From DATKXU01 sp035528905 (GTDB lineage: Bacteria > Armatimonadota > UBA5829 > DTJY01), in NCBI GenBank assembly GCA_035528905.1, contig DATKXU010000082.1, forward strand, positions 62,001-126,000: a stretch of DNA of 64,000 nucleotides, written 5' to 3'. A model generated the notes under the pieces. The model searched no databases, was not told where the DNA came from, and saw nothing but the letters and a program-made list of their open reading frames with translations. The translations under genes were made by a program, and so were the position numbers. Positions 36,590 to 44,739 of the stretch are shown here, piece after piece; position 1 is the stretch's first letter; every line of letters starts with the position of its first letter.

Positions 36590-37273
36590 CTAACTGGGCC
36601 GCTGCTCCCGTGGGCCGAAGATCGCTGTGCCGATCCTCACCATGTTCGACCCTTCTTCGATGGCTACCTCGAAATCCGCCGTCATCCCTATCGAGAGCCA
36701 CGTCCTGTGCTCTCGCGGCAGCCGATCCCACAGTCCCCGGAGCGTCACAAATGACCGTCGGATAACGGAAGGCTCATCCACGAAGGGAGCCATCCCCATC
36801 AGACCCTTGAGCGCTACGCTCTCGATGCCGGCGGCTGCCTCGCAGAACGCAAGCACATCCGCAGGCTGCACGCCGAACCTAGATGCCTCCCCGGAGATGT
36901 TGACTTCCACAAGGATCCCGGTATGCTTCCCCAGGGCCAGCGAGCGCCTGCCGATCTCCTCCGCGAGATGGATGCTGTCTACGCTCTGGATTAGATCGAA
37001 GATCGGCACTGCATGCCGGACCTTATTGGTCTGCAAGTGGCCGATCATGTGCCACCGGACGGCCCTGCCCATTACACCGTACTTGAGAACGGCATCCTGG
37101 ACGTAATTCTCCCCGATATCCGTGACGCCTGCCTGGATCGCCTCCTGAATCGCCTGGACATCCACCGTCTTCGTCACAGCTACGAGGGCTATGCGCTCCG
37201 GGTCGGTCCCAGCCCGCGCCGCTGCATCGGCTATGCGTCTTCGAACTTCCAGGAGGTTCTCTGCGACCGACAT
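36590..37273 (-). CDS. yggS: PLP homeostasis protein (YggS family)
   Basis: The 227 residues adopt the alanine-racemase barrel with LVAVTKTVDVQAI (the lysine binds PLP), GENYVQDAVLK, WHMIGHLQTNK and SIGMTADFEVAIEEGSNMVR, the family signature. It manages free pyridoxal phosphate and has no known catalytic reaction. First gene of the sepF locus. Confidence 0.95.
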   Translation of the reverse strand: MSVAENLLEVRRRIADAAARAGTDPERIALVAVTKTVDVQAIQEAIQAGVTDIGENYVQDAVLKYGVMGRAVRWHMIGHLQTNKVRHAVPIFDLIQSVDSIHLAEEIGRRSLALGKHTGILVEVNISGEASRFGVQPADVLAFCEAAAGIESVALKGLMGMAPFVDEPSVIRRSFVTLRGLWDRLPREHRTWLSIGMTADFEVAIEEGSNMVRIGTAIFGPREQRPS

Positions 37274-37423
37274 AGCGCCATCCTAGAAACCATCCAGCCA
37301 CACCCGGCGGCCGGTGACTTCAGCCACAACCACTTCGTCGGCAAGGGCCAACTGCCTCGCACCCGCAGAGATTATAGCACAAAAGGAAGGCATCAACAAT
37401 AAGAAAAGGACGGACTGACGAAC

Positions 37424-38212
37424 TTATTTTCTCGCGACGAAGAACACGCGGTCGCTGCGCTTGGTCGCCTTTCTGAACGTGTAGGCATGGTAGACGCCGA
37501 GGGTCGGCAGCCCGGCGGAGCTCAGCATCTCCACGATTTCTTCCTCATCATACGCGCGCTGGTGGTGCACGACCTCGACCCGCTTTTCTGCGCCGCCACG
37601 CCTGTATCTGAAATCCATCTGTATGCGGCAGATTCGAGCCATCGGGTCGTACGAACTGCGCCAGTCATAGATGAGCGAAGATTTGCTGCCGATATTGCTC
37701 TGATCGAACAGCCCGATAGCCAGAGCGACGTCCGTGTTCATGTCGAAGACGAGCAGCCCGCCGGGCTCGAGATGCTCCGAAATCCGATAGAACGCCTCTT
37801 GAAGCGCCGACGACTCGAGGATGTAGTTCAGGCTGTCGAACAAGGAGAGCACCAGGTCGAACCGGCGGCCCAGGCGCAGTGAAGAGGCATCCTGCACATA
37901 GTAGTCCACTGGGAGGCCCACTTCATCAGCCCGACGCCGAGCGAGCGCTATCATTGCAGGGGAGATATCAGCGCCCGCGACACGACGGCCTTCCTCCGCG
38001 AGCAGAAGACTCATGCTGCCGGTACCACAACAGAGGTCGAGCACCGTGCCAGGATGGCAGTCGAACCGCTCCAGGATGCGATGCACATAGGCGACCCACG
38101 AGCGGTACGGCACTCCCGACATCAGCTCGTCATAAAGAAAAGCAATCTTGTCGAACTGCGAAGCCGGACTGGAGGTTCCTTCCGTGTAGTTGGACGCACG
38201 CCCTCTGCTCAT
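37424..38212 (-). CDS. Class I SAM-dependent methyltransferase
   Basis: The 262 residues have the SAM motif VLDLCCGTGSMSLLLAEEG near residue 60, GADISPAMIALARRR and FDLVLSLFDSLNY. The N-terminal ASQFDKIAFLYDELM is typical of small-molecule methyltransferases of the YqeM/YbaJ kind. Substrate unknown. It is not clearly in an operon: gaps of 84 and 150 bases flank it. Confidence 0.85.
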   Translation of the reverse strand: MSRGRASNYTEGTSSPASQFDKIAFLYDELMSGVPYRSWVAYVHRILERFDCHPGTVLDLCCGTGSMSLLLAEEGRRVAGADISPAMIALARRRADEVGLPVDYYVQDASSLRLGRRFDLVLSLFDSLNYILESSALQEAFYRISEHLEPGGLLVFDMNTDVALAIGLFDQSNIGSKSSLIYDWRSSYDPMARICRIQMDFRYRRGGAEKRVEVVHHQRAYDEEEIVEMLSSAGLPTLGVYHAYTFRKATKRSDRVFFVARK

Positions 38213-38296
38213 GCAGATAGTGTATCATAACGGACCGGATAAATGAACACGCAGGGATAACGCCGGCATGTCCCGGACGGGAGTCGGGACAGTCAT

Positions 38297-38860
38297 TTAC
38301 TTGGGGCCAATGACCGGCACGCGTTGAATCCGCGGATCTGTGAAGATGTCCGTTCCGTCGCGGCTGGTCGTCGAGAACTCGGAGACTATGGCTCCCTCGG
38401 CCCCGGCTTTGAACCAATGCAGAGTGTCCGGCGGCAGCGTATACTGCTCGCCCGGGTTCAGCACTACCTCATGCCAGACTGTGTAGTAGGCTTCATCCCC
38501 TGCGGGAGGCTTGGCCGAGGGATTGGGCGTTGCGGAGCCGGGCACGTAGAGGTAGGCCTTGCCCCAGCGGCAGCGGAAGGTCTCTTCCTTCCCCGGCTCG
38601 CCTGCCACCGGGGGATGGCGGTGCTCCGGGCAGGTCTGATATGGGAACAGCACCAGCTCTTTGGCGCATACTCGACTTGTGTTCACGTAGACGACGATCT
38701 GGAGGCCCGTCCGCTCCAGCTCGTCCAGGCCGAAGTCCGCTACTTCGATACTCTCCACCTCGTCGGGCCGCAGCACGATCCCAGCCCTCGTCAGGTAATT
38801 CTCAGCTCTGGCGCGAGCGTTTTCGACCTGCTCTTCGGTAAGCACTGCTACCTCCGCCAT
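38297..38860 (-). CDS. D-lyxose isomerase-like cupin
   Basis: The ATG at 38860 gives 187 residues. Cupin metal ligands are visible in CPEHRHPPV (two histidines), KEETFRCRWG (glutamate) and DTLHWFKAG (last histidine). The sequence matches the D-lyxose ketol-isomerase family that interconverts D-lyxose and D-xylulose, and related sugars. Longer upstream reading into 38971 lacks family similarity. No obvious ribosome site. Confidence 0.8.
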   Translation of the reverse strand: MAEVAVLTEEQVENARARAENYLTRAGIVLRPDEVESIEVADFGLDELERTGLQIVVYVNTSRVCAKELVLFPYQTCPEHRHPPVAGEPGKEETFRCRWGKAYLYVPGSATPNPSAKPPAGDEAYYTVWHEVVLNPGEQYTLPPDTLHWFKAGAEGAIVSEFSTTSRDGTDIFTDPRIQRVPVIGPK

Positions 38861-39032
38861 CACAATGGTTAACGAGTCGTGCCTCTGCTGGTCACGCGGT
38901 CGAGACGTTTGTACTCGAACGAGCCGTGCCCCGCGCGCCAATATAATAGCAGAGCTTACCCACGCTGTCAAACCCGCTGCAGGCCGTCTCGCCGCCGCGA
39001 ATTCCTCCGCACCCTTAACCGAAGATCACAGA

Positions 39033-39524
39033 TCACTTAGCCGACCCGGACTCTCCCTGCCCGGCCTCTTCTCCCTCAAGCACCAGCCGGCCTGGCGGGC
39101 GCACATATCCCCGGCCGGGCTCCTCAGTCGGCCCCACAAGCTGGCTGGACCAGTACTCGTAATACGGCTCGTACATCGGCGCTCCCTCATGGAATTCGGG
39201 CGCCAGCGCTATGCGCTCCTCGTGCGTGAGGATTCTCGCCTTATCGTCCACGACTTCGATCTCCTCCACGGGAACGAGCACCCGCTTTCCGCCGTATCCC
39301 CCGACCCCACTGAATGTGATCGCAGCCATCTCCACCTGCCGATCGCGCGGGTTCACATAGAGATCGTCCACCGTGCCCACTTCATCGCCCTTCGGGTTGA
39401 TCACCGGACGCCCGCGGATATCGGGGTAGTGCTCCAGAAACTCCTCCTGATCTTCGAGGTCGCTGAGGCGTTCGAGTATCAAAGGCTCCTGAGTGCCGGG
39501 CTCCTCCATTGATGTCTCTGTCAT
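39033..39524 (-). CDS. PRC-barrel domain protein
   Basis: The start at 39524 follows GGGGG by 8 bases. The 163 residues hold a PRC-barrel core: RGRPVINPKGDEVGTVDDLY then ITFSGVGGYGGKRVLVPVEE. The C-terminal segment is rich in Pro, Gly and Glu. PRC barrels act in RNA processing and photosynthetic complexes, but in this arrangement function is unknown. The upstream neighbour in the same direction is a PEP-CTERM gene 106 bases away. Confidence 0.75.
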   Translation of the reverse strand: MTETSMEEPGTQEPLILERLSDLEDQEEFLEHYPDIRGRPVINPKGDEVGTVDDLYVNPRDRQVEMAAITFSGVGGYGGKRVLVPVEEIEVVDDKARILTHEERIALAPEFHEGAPMYEPYYEYWSSQLVGPTEEPGRGYVRPPGRLVLEGEEAGQGESGSAK

Positions 39525-39630
39525 GCGCATCACCCCCGAGCGAATCTGCCATAGGATTTGTTCCCGCTCGGAAAGACGGGCAAACTCGACACTACCGGAT
39601 ATGAATTCGCTGGTGCTGCAGCCGCCTTCC

Positions 39631-40617
39631 CTACCTTGGCAGGCATTTCCTCCGCCGCATGACACAGGTTCCAGCCAAGGAAATCAGCCCTGTGGCAAAG
39701 CAGATCAGCGAGCACGGCTCCGGCACAGGCACGATGGTAGATATGACGCCGACTGCATTGCCGCCGTCCGTCGCTCCGCCCACCAGCATCGAAAAGCTGT
39801 TGTCCGATGGGTTGCAGCGCAGAGTAGTGAGCGTGCACTCGCTGGACGCGAAGGCAGTGGCCGCAGTGGATCCGTTCAGCAGGCGATACAGGACCCCACC
39901 GCTCGTGAAGAACACGTTTCCAAGGGCATCCATCTCCATGTCGGCTGGCGGATTGACGCTGGCGAGCACCTGGCCATCAGCCTGCGTCAGTGAGCCGCTG
40001 CCGATGGCTCCCGCCACCTCGGCTTCGTCGAATCTCAGAATCGAGTCTCCACCAGCCGCGTATGCCGTCTCGTACAGCAAGTTATCCTGCGCATCAAATG
40101 CCAGCGGGCCGGAATACCCGCTCAGACCGGTTACAACCTCATCACCAGCACCGTCGAAGAAGAACAATTTCTGCCCGGCCCAACCAGGATTGGCTGAAAC
40201 AAATGCCTGTCCGAGCGAATTGAACTCAAGGTCGTAGTTGTTACCCAGCGTTCCCATCATTGCCGGATTGCTGCCATCCAGCCCCATGCTCCAGATGGCA
40301 CCATTGGAGCTCTCTCCGAAGTAGATCGTGCTGTCTCGGACTTTGACAAACGAGCCATAAACCGAGTCTTTGAAGGAGTACAGAGGGGCGCCGACCACTC
40401 CAGCCTTCGTTACCTCGACAACATCCTGGCCGATGAACGCGACAAAGTTGCCGCTGGGAAGCCTGTCGAAACCATACACGGACCAGGCATATGGGATCGG
40501 AAACACCGTATCCTGGACTGTATAGCCCACAGGTGCATCAACATAGGCAGCATGAGCCTGCCCGACCATGAGCAGCAGGGCGGCACATGCGAGAAGCAAC
40601 CGACATTTTGTATTCAT
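39631..40617 (-). CDS. PEP-CTERM surface protein, beta-propeller-like
   Basis: The 328 residues have a signal peptide (CRLLLACAALLLMVGQAHA) and a repeated blade-like body (for example GSFVKVRDSTIYFGES, LAFDAQDNLLYETAYAAGG, DALGNVFFTSGG). The C-terminus is VPVPEPCSLICFATGLISL plus a basic tail, the PEP-CTERM sorting signal handled by exosortase. No exosortase gene is in this window. GGAAAGGAG precedes the ATG. Confidence 0.85.
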   Translation of the reverse strand: MNTKCRLLLACAALLLMVGQAHAAYVDAPVGYTVQDTVFPIPYAWSVYGFDRLPSGNFVAFIGQDVVEVTKAGVVGAPLYSFKDSVYGSFVKVRDSTIYFGESSNGAIWSMGLDGSNPAMMGTLGNNYDLEFNSLGQAFVSANPGWAGQKLFFFDGAGDEVVTGLSGYSGPLAFDAQDNLLYETAYAAGGDSILRFDEAEVAGAIGSGSLTQADGQVLASVNPPADMEMDALGNVFFTSGGVLYRLLNGSTAATAFASSECTLTTLRCNPSDNSFSMLVGGATDGGNAVGVISTIVPVPEPCSLICFATGLISLAGTCVMRRRKCLPR

Positions 40618-40711
40618 AGGAATCTCCTTTCCAAAAGAGACATAATCCAGTCGAGCTTGTGTCCAGCGCAGAGAATCAAGACGGATGAGACTATCTCCTC
40701 ACAGTCACCTC

Positions 40712-42244
40712 CTATTCCGGCACAACAATCACGTCGGCCTGCTTCCTTACTCGCACAACCGGGGTCAAGTCAGGCTGTCTGTCGCCGACCCCCGTGACTA
40801 CAACGTACTCGCCTTCGCCCGGCGGCGTTAGCCCGTCACACCGCACCTTCAGCCCCGGATCGGGAAGGGAGCCATCGTTCACGTAGAAGCATGCGGAGCC
40901 GACGGCCTTGACGCGCCCACAAGTCGTCACAAGCAGGCCGATATTGCTCAGCCCGGCGCCGCCGACTCTATCCGCCGGCATGCCGAGCACCTTCGGGGGG
41001 TCGCCCGACGACACAAAGTACACGGAAGCCTTGTCGAGGAACCGCTCGCCATTGAGCGTGCTCAGAATGCCTATGACATCCACGCGATCGCCTTCCGCTG
41101 CCGAATCGCTCGTCTTCACGCGGATTCCGGACGAGCGCTGTTCCTCCTGGACGTACAACTCCCCATCGAAAACGGCGCTGACCACTTTCTGAGAGAGCGA
41201 GATCACGCTCCCATCAGGTTGGCTCTTCGCAGGCCCGATGCTCTGACCGCCCGGCAGGGGCGACACGTCCGACACCGCATCAATCTCCGCCGAAATCTCG
41301 CCAAGCTCGCCCGCCGAATCTCCCGCGAGGGCATCCGTGATCCGTATGAAGTCGAAATACGGAATTTGGGCATACACATATGGAGCCACCGGCACACCGG
41401 GCGAAGTCTGCTTCACCGCGGCCGCTATGTCGAAAGCATCTCCGCCGCCCGAACCTTCATCAATCAATAGGCTCTGTGGATCGCCCGCGTAGCTCTGGCG
41501 ATCCGGCACTGTGTAAAACTCCTCGGGCGTTTTCCCCGGCGGCAATCCAAGGGTCGGCGTGTACTCGGCATAGTGCCGGAGCACAGTGCGCGAGTCGCCG
41601 GTATCGCAATTCGGGGCCGGGGAGCCGACCAGCTCTGACGGGAGCTTGTTCGGCAGCACCAGGAACCACTCGTCGTCCGGGAGGCCGTTTCCGTTCGCGT
41701 CCATGCTGATCTCGACGAAGGCGGGCTCCTGCCAGCGATGCCCGGGGTCGCCGCTTACCCAGGTCGGGTTGCCGAATACGATGAAATCCAGGCCGTGCGG
41801 GTTCCTTGGATCGTCCCAGACCGGCCGATTGAAGTCGAGCGTGATCCAGCCGTGATCGCCCAGCGTGACGAGGGAGCTGTTATCCGGGGCGGTTGCCGAA
41901 ATCCCGTATGGCCGCCCGAGCGCCCGCTCACGATCGTTGAATCGCGAGTCATTAACCCACTGCCCCGGCCCTGGCTCATACTCGATCACGCAGTCGGCGA
42001 ACGGCCACGCGCCAGCCCATGCGTTAACCGCCAAGACGCCAAGCAGACAAAGGAAGAGAGACTGCAGACGGCAGATCCGCCTCAGGCGGAACTGCAGATG
42101 ATGAGTGACGAGTGAGGAGTGATGAGTGATGGGAGATGGTATTCCTCCCCCCTCTCCCTTGCTCCCGCTCTTCCATTGTGCGCCCGGACCCCTGGATCCC
42201 TGGACCCCTGGACCCCTGATTCCCTTAGTCCTTCGACTCCACAC
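40712..42244 (-). CDS. Secreted cell-surface protein controlled by cobalamin riboswitch
   Basis: A hydrophobic signal (LFLCLLGVLAVNAWA, about residues 62-76) precedes a domain with WVNDSRFNDRERALGRPYG, NSSLVTLGDHGWITLDF and MDANGNGLPDDEWFLVLPN. I associate this pattern with surface proteins of cobalamin-regulated operons. An OB-like segment follows (VDVIGILSTLNGERFLDK). The first about 55 codons, after the GTG at 42244, come from intergenic repeats (GGPGVQG-like, HHSSLVTHH) and are probably not translated, so the true start is uncertain, perhaps near residue 50-60. It lies 7 bases after the pseudopilin stop and shares its leader. Confidence 0.7.
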   Translation of the reverse strand: MWSRRTKGIRGPGVQGSRGPGAQWKSGSKGEGGGIPSPITHHSSLVTHHLQFRLRRICRLQSLFLCLLGVLAVNAWAGAWPFADCVIEYEPGPGQWVNDSRFNDRERALGRPYGISATAPDNSSLVTLGDHGWITLDFNRPVWDDPRNPHGLDFIVFGNPTWVSGDPGHRWQEPAFVEISMDANGNGLPDDEWFLVLPNKLPSELVGSPAPNCDTGDSRTVLRHYAEYTPTLGLPPGKTPEEFYTVPDRQSYAGDPQSLLIDEGSGGGDAFDIAAAVKQTSPGVPVAPYVYAQIPYFDFIRITDALAGDSAGELGEISAEIDAVSDVSPLPGGQSIGPAKSQPDGSVISLSQKVVSAVFDGELYVQEEQRSSGIRVKTSDSAAEGDRVDVIGILSTLNGERFLDKASVYFVSSGDPPKVLGMPADRVGGAGLSNIGLLVTTCGRVKAVGSACFYVNDGSLPDPGLKVRCDGLTPPGEGEYVVVTGVGDRQPDLTPVVRVRKQADVIVVPE

Positions 42245-42251
42245 TCTCTCA

Positions 42252-43061
42252 TCACCTCAGGTCAAAGAGTTCATTACTGTCCGGGCCGAACCAGCCGATC
42301 CTGAACCGCTCATTATCGCCGCCGTACGCACTCCGCGCAGTGAAGGTCATCTCCTCCGACGTCACATGCCCGTCACACCAGGCGACCAGCGTCCTTTCGT
42401 TGTGTCGGAAGTGAATTGACGGCGTATAGCGATAAGAAGTGGGCTGGCCGTCCGGACCGAGGATATACGGAGGCTCGCAGAACGAGTACTCGGTAACGTG
42501 CTGCTGCGGATAGTCCTGCGCGATGGCGGTGTCTGTGAACATCACCGTCCGGCTCGGATTTCGCACATGGCACACGCGGGCTGCCACGGTGCTGGAGCGC
42601 ATATCGCTCCAGCCGTACTTCCAGTAGCTTCCGCCTATGTAGTCATCGTTGTACCCGTAACCGCCGCATCCAGCCTCGAACGCATTGGGCGAGTAGGAAT
42701 CCGAGGCATCCATCGCCGGACATATCTTCAGGCCACTGGATCTGCCCAGGTACTGCCAGAGCGGACCTTTCTCCGGGTCGAACGCCGCACTAGGCGACGG
42801 ACGCCAGCCGTGCCAGCGCCAGTGACCTCCGCCGGATGCGAAGATATCGCACGCGGCAGGGACAAACCGCCCATCGTAGTCCTGGGAATACATCTGGTTT
42901 GCCATCGCGAGCTGCCTCAGGTTCGAAGCGCATTTCGCTTTGTAGCCAGCCCGCCTCGCAGACGCGAGAACCGGGAACAGTATCGAGGCCAGAACTCCAA
43001 TTATCCCAATGACCACCAGGAGCTCGATGAGGGTGAAGCCGATTGTGGATTGCGGACGCAT
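42252..43061 (-). CDS. Pseudopilin (H-x-DG type) controlled by cobalamin riboswitch
   Basis: The start is taken as ATG 43061: MRPQSTIGFTLIELLVVIGI gives the prepilin peptidase site and helix (Gly, then Glu at +5). A globular domain follows with CASNLRQLAMANQMY and, near the end, TLVAWCDGHVTSEEM. The frame stays open to 43271 behind a GGAGG, but that stretch carries the terminator and a repeat, so it is leader rather than coding. The GGAGG just before ATG 43061 is supplied by the palindromic repeat and is too close for a classical site. Likely surface or periplasmic, cotranscribed with the gene at 40712. Confidence 0.75.
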   Translation of the reverse strand: MRPQSTIGFTLIELLVVIGIIGVLASILFPVLASARRAGYKAKCASNLRQLAMANQMYSQDYDGRFVPAACDIFASGGGHWRWHGWRPSPSAAFDPEKGPLWQYLGRSSGLKICPAMDASDSYSPNAFEAGCGGYGYNDDYIGGSYWKYGWSDMRSSTVAARVCHVRNPSRTVMFTDTAIAQDYPQQHVTEYSFCEPPYILGPDGQPTSYRYTPSIHFRHNERTLVAWCDGHVTSEEMTFTARSAYGGDNERFRIGWFGPDSNELFDLR

Positions 43062-43086
43062 CCTCCGTAGCTTTAGCGAAGGAGGA
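43061..43086. repeat. Palindromic repeat that supplies the GGAGGATG start
   Basis: TCCTCC at 43061-43066 pairs with GGAGGA at 43081-43086 around GTAGCTTTAGCGAA. Related copies are at 28847-28872 and, altered, in the 16S-like gene. On the minus strand its end forms GGAGGATG, the presumed start of the pseudopilin. Confidence 0.65.
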
Positions 43087-43100
43087 GTGCGGATTGCCCA

Positions 43101-43192
43101 AAGCGGAGGGAGGAGCACCTTCTCCCCTCTCCGCATCGGAGAGAAGCCGGGGCTGAGGTTTGGCTGGTCGGCTGCCGACCAGTGTGCAAAAT
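43101..43192. repeat. 92-bp interspersed repeat, copy 2 (in riboswitch leader)
   Basis: Matches 28924-29015 in length and at about 95% of bases, same orientation. It lies directly after the terminator of the riboswitch leader, between it and the pseudopilin start. Confidence 0.85.
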
Positions 43193-43242
43193 GAAACCGG
43201 GCTCTCGTCTGAGCCCGGAAGCTTTTTTCGACGAGAGCCCGG
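43187..43242 (-). terminator. Leader terminator / antiterminator of the cobalamin riboswitch
   Basis: On the minus strand three segments compete: A (43230-43242, CCGGGCTCTCGTC), B (43211-43218, CCGGGCTC) and C (43197-43209, GACGAGAGCCCGG), followed by TTTCATTTT. B:C makes an 8-bp hairpin directly before the U tract. A:C makes a 13-bp one. It lies about 57 bases after the aptamer and before the gene start, the position expected for an expression platform. Confidence 0.8.
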
Positions 43243-43298
43243 CATAAGTTACCGATAGCGCGCTTCGCCATCTTTGCCTCCGAAGACGGTCCGATGCT

Positions 43299-43504
43299 GC
43301 GAAGCAGGCAGGTCTTCTGACTTCCGGATCAGCCGATGTCCGGCTCCTTCCCAGAGCATCTTCGCCCCAAATCTGAGAGCTAGCTCCAGTGGTTTCTGCC
43401 GAACCCGTACCCGGTTACAGCGGCGGGCCCGTGACGGACTTTCACCGTCTTCCCTCATCACCTCCCGACGCAATCCAGGGAGGCGCCTGCTCGCACGGAT
43501 ATTC
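43299..43504 (-). promoter_or_regulatory. Cobalamin (AdoCbl) riboswitch
   Basis: Minus-strand sequence has GGGAAGACGGTGAAAGTCC, then CCGCTGTAACCGG, AACCACTGG and the B12 box AGTCAGAAGACCTGCC (43307-43322). P1 is formed by GCGAGCAGG (43496-43504) and CCTGCTTCGC (43299-43308). All core elements of the family are present, with a promoter 24 bases upstream and a terminator downstream. Binding of adenosylcobalamin normally turns expression off. Confidence 0.96.
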
Positions 43505-43527
43505 AATTATCGAGAAGAGTCTACCAC

Positions 43528-43556
43528 AGCGGAATTGGCCTGTCAAGCATCCTTGC
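43528..43556 (-). promoter_or_regulatory. Promoter of the cobalamin-controlled operon
   Basis: Minus strand: TTGACA (43551-43556), 17-base spacer, TAGACT (43528-43533), placing transcription start just ahead of the riboswitch P1 stem. Confidence 0.75.
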
Positions 43557-43603
43557 AGACATTTTCAAGCAGCCGGGGAGCCAGCGCCGCTAGAATCCGT
43601 GCA

Positions 43604-44434
43604 CTAGAATCCCAGGATGAGCGTAACGTAGTAGTAGAAGAGAGGCGCGGCGAAGAGCAGGCTATCGAAGCGGTCGAGTATTCCCCCATGGCCGGGCAGA
43701 ATGCTGCCGAAATCCTTTATGCCGAGGTCGCGCTTGATGCCAGATTCGGCAAGGTCGCCAATCAGGCTGGCGACACCGATACCGATCCCCAGGACAGCGG
43801 CATTCGCCCAAGGCATCGCCATCGCTCTGCCCATTATCAGGCTCATGAGGATCGAGGATGCGAATCCGGCAAATGTTCCCTCCCAGCTTTTTCCTGGGCT
43901 GAGGACTAGCGCGAGGCGATGGCGGCCCCATTTTCGCCCCACGAGGTACGCGCCGGTGTCGGCGGCCCACGCTGCGAAAACGACGAACAGCACCAGCCAT
44001 GCGCCGCTCGGGACAGGCCAGGGAACCCCCCGCAAGTGGAAGCTGCCCTGTATGCTCCTTATCCCTACCAGATAGCTGAAAAGCCATCCGACGTAGACAG
44101 CGCCGAGGAACGTGCTGCCGAGGTTTTTGATCGGAGCGCGGTTCTTGCGAAGAAGCTCGATGGTCAGCGTAGCGATCACGAACACGGTCAGAACTCCAGG
44201 GAGGCTGAATCGCTCCGCGTGGAACTGGTGCCTGGCAGCAAAGAGGAAGAGGAAAGCGGAGGCAAGGCCGACCCATTCCTGGGGCTCGGCTCCGGTCTGG
44301 CGGACACCTCGATAGAACTCGTGCAGCCCGATGATGGAAATCAGCCCCACCCCCAGGATGAAGGGAAGGCCGTTTTCCACAAATACCAGAATGAGGAGGA
44401 GCGGTATGCCGATAAAGCCGCTTACAAATCGCAT
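43604..44434 (-). CDS. cdsA: Phosphatidate cytidylyltransferase
   Basis: Makes CDP-diacylglycerol for phospholipid synthesis. The start at 44434 (MRFVSGFIGIPLLLILVF) gives 276 residues with about eight helices. The signature runs SLIGDLAESGIKRDLGIKD then LPGHGGILDRFDSL. An in-frame extension to 44497 is less likely. It is isolated: the riboswitch promoter lies downstream and proS is divergent. Confidence 0.94.
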   Translation of the reverse strand: MRFVSGFIGIPLLLILVFVENGLPFILGVGLISIIGLHEFYRGVRQTGAEPQEWVGLASAFLFLFAARHQFHAERFSLPGVLTVFVIATLTIELLRKNRAPIKNLGSTFLGAVYVGWLFSYLVGIRSIQGSFHLRGVPWPVPSGAWLVLFVVFAAWAADTGAYLVGRKWGRHRLALVLSPGKSWEGTFAGFASSILMSLIMGRAMAMPWANAAVLGIGIGVASLIGDLAESGIKRDLGIKDFGSILPGHGGILDRFDSLLFAAPLFYYYVTLILGF

Positions 44435-44576
44435 GACCAACGCGCAGTACCTCCAACAGTGCGTTCCATCCGTCTCAAGCGGCATGGCAGCGGGCACATT
44501 ATAGCACAGCTCAGCGTTGAAGGCAATGTAGTGCTTGGTCCTCGGTCCGTCGTCCTAGGTGGCTGGCATCCTTCCC

Positions 44577-44605
44577 TTTACTAGGACGCCTGCTTCTGCT
44601 ACAAT
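44577..44605 (+). promoter_or_regulatory. Probable promoter and leader of proS
   Basis: TTTACT (44577-44582), 17-base spacer, TACAAT (44600-44605). The leader to 44739 contains pairing segments such as GGCAGC/GCTGCC and CCGG/CCGG, but no T-box antiterminator motif. Confidence 0.5.
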
Positions 44606-44739
44606 TCGGTCAAGGCGTTCCGGGCGTCGTTACCAAAGAAGCATGGGGCAGCGTTCGGGATTTCCGGATACCGGCTGCCAGGGCGACCGAGCGGAAGGTT
44701 TCATCGCCGGCGGCTCAACTTCTGTAGAGGCATACGACA

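Noticed and set aside
43062..43271. N-terminal 70-codon extension of the pseudopilin
   Set aside because: A strong GGAGG precedes the ATG at 43271, but the stretch contains the riboswitch terminator and the 92-bp repeat, and the prepilin signal would be internal.
44606..44739. T-box type regulation of proS
   Set aside because: The leader has some stems but lacks the T-box antiterminator sequence and a visible specifier loop.
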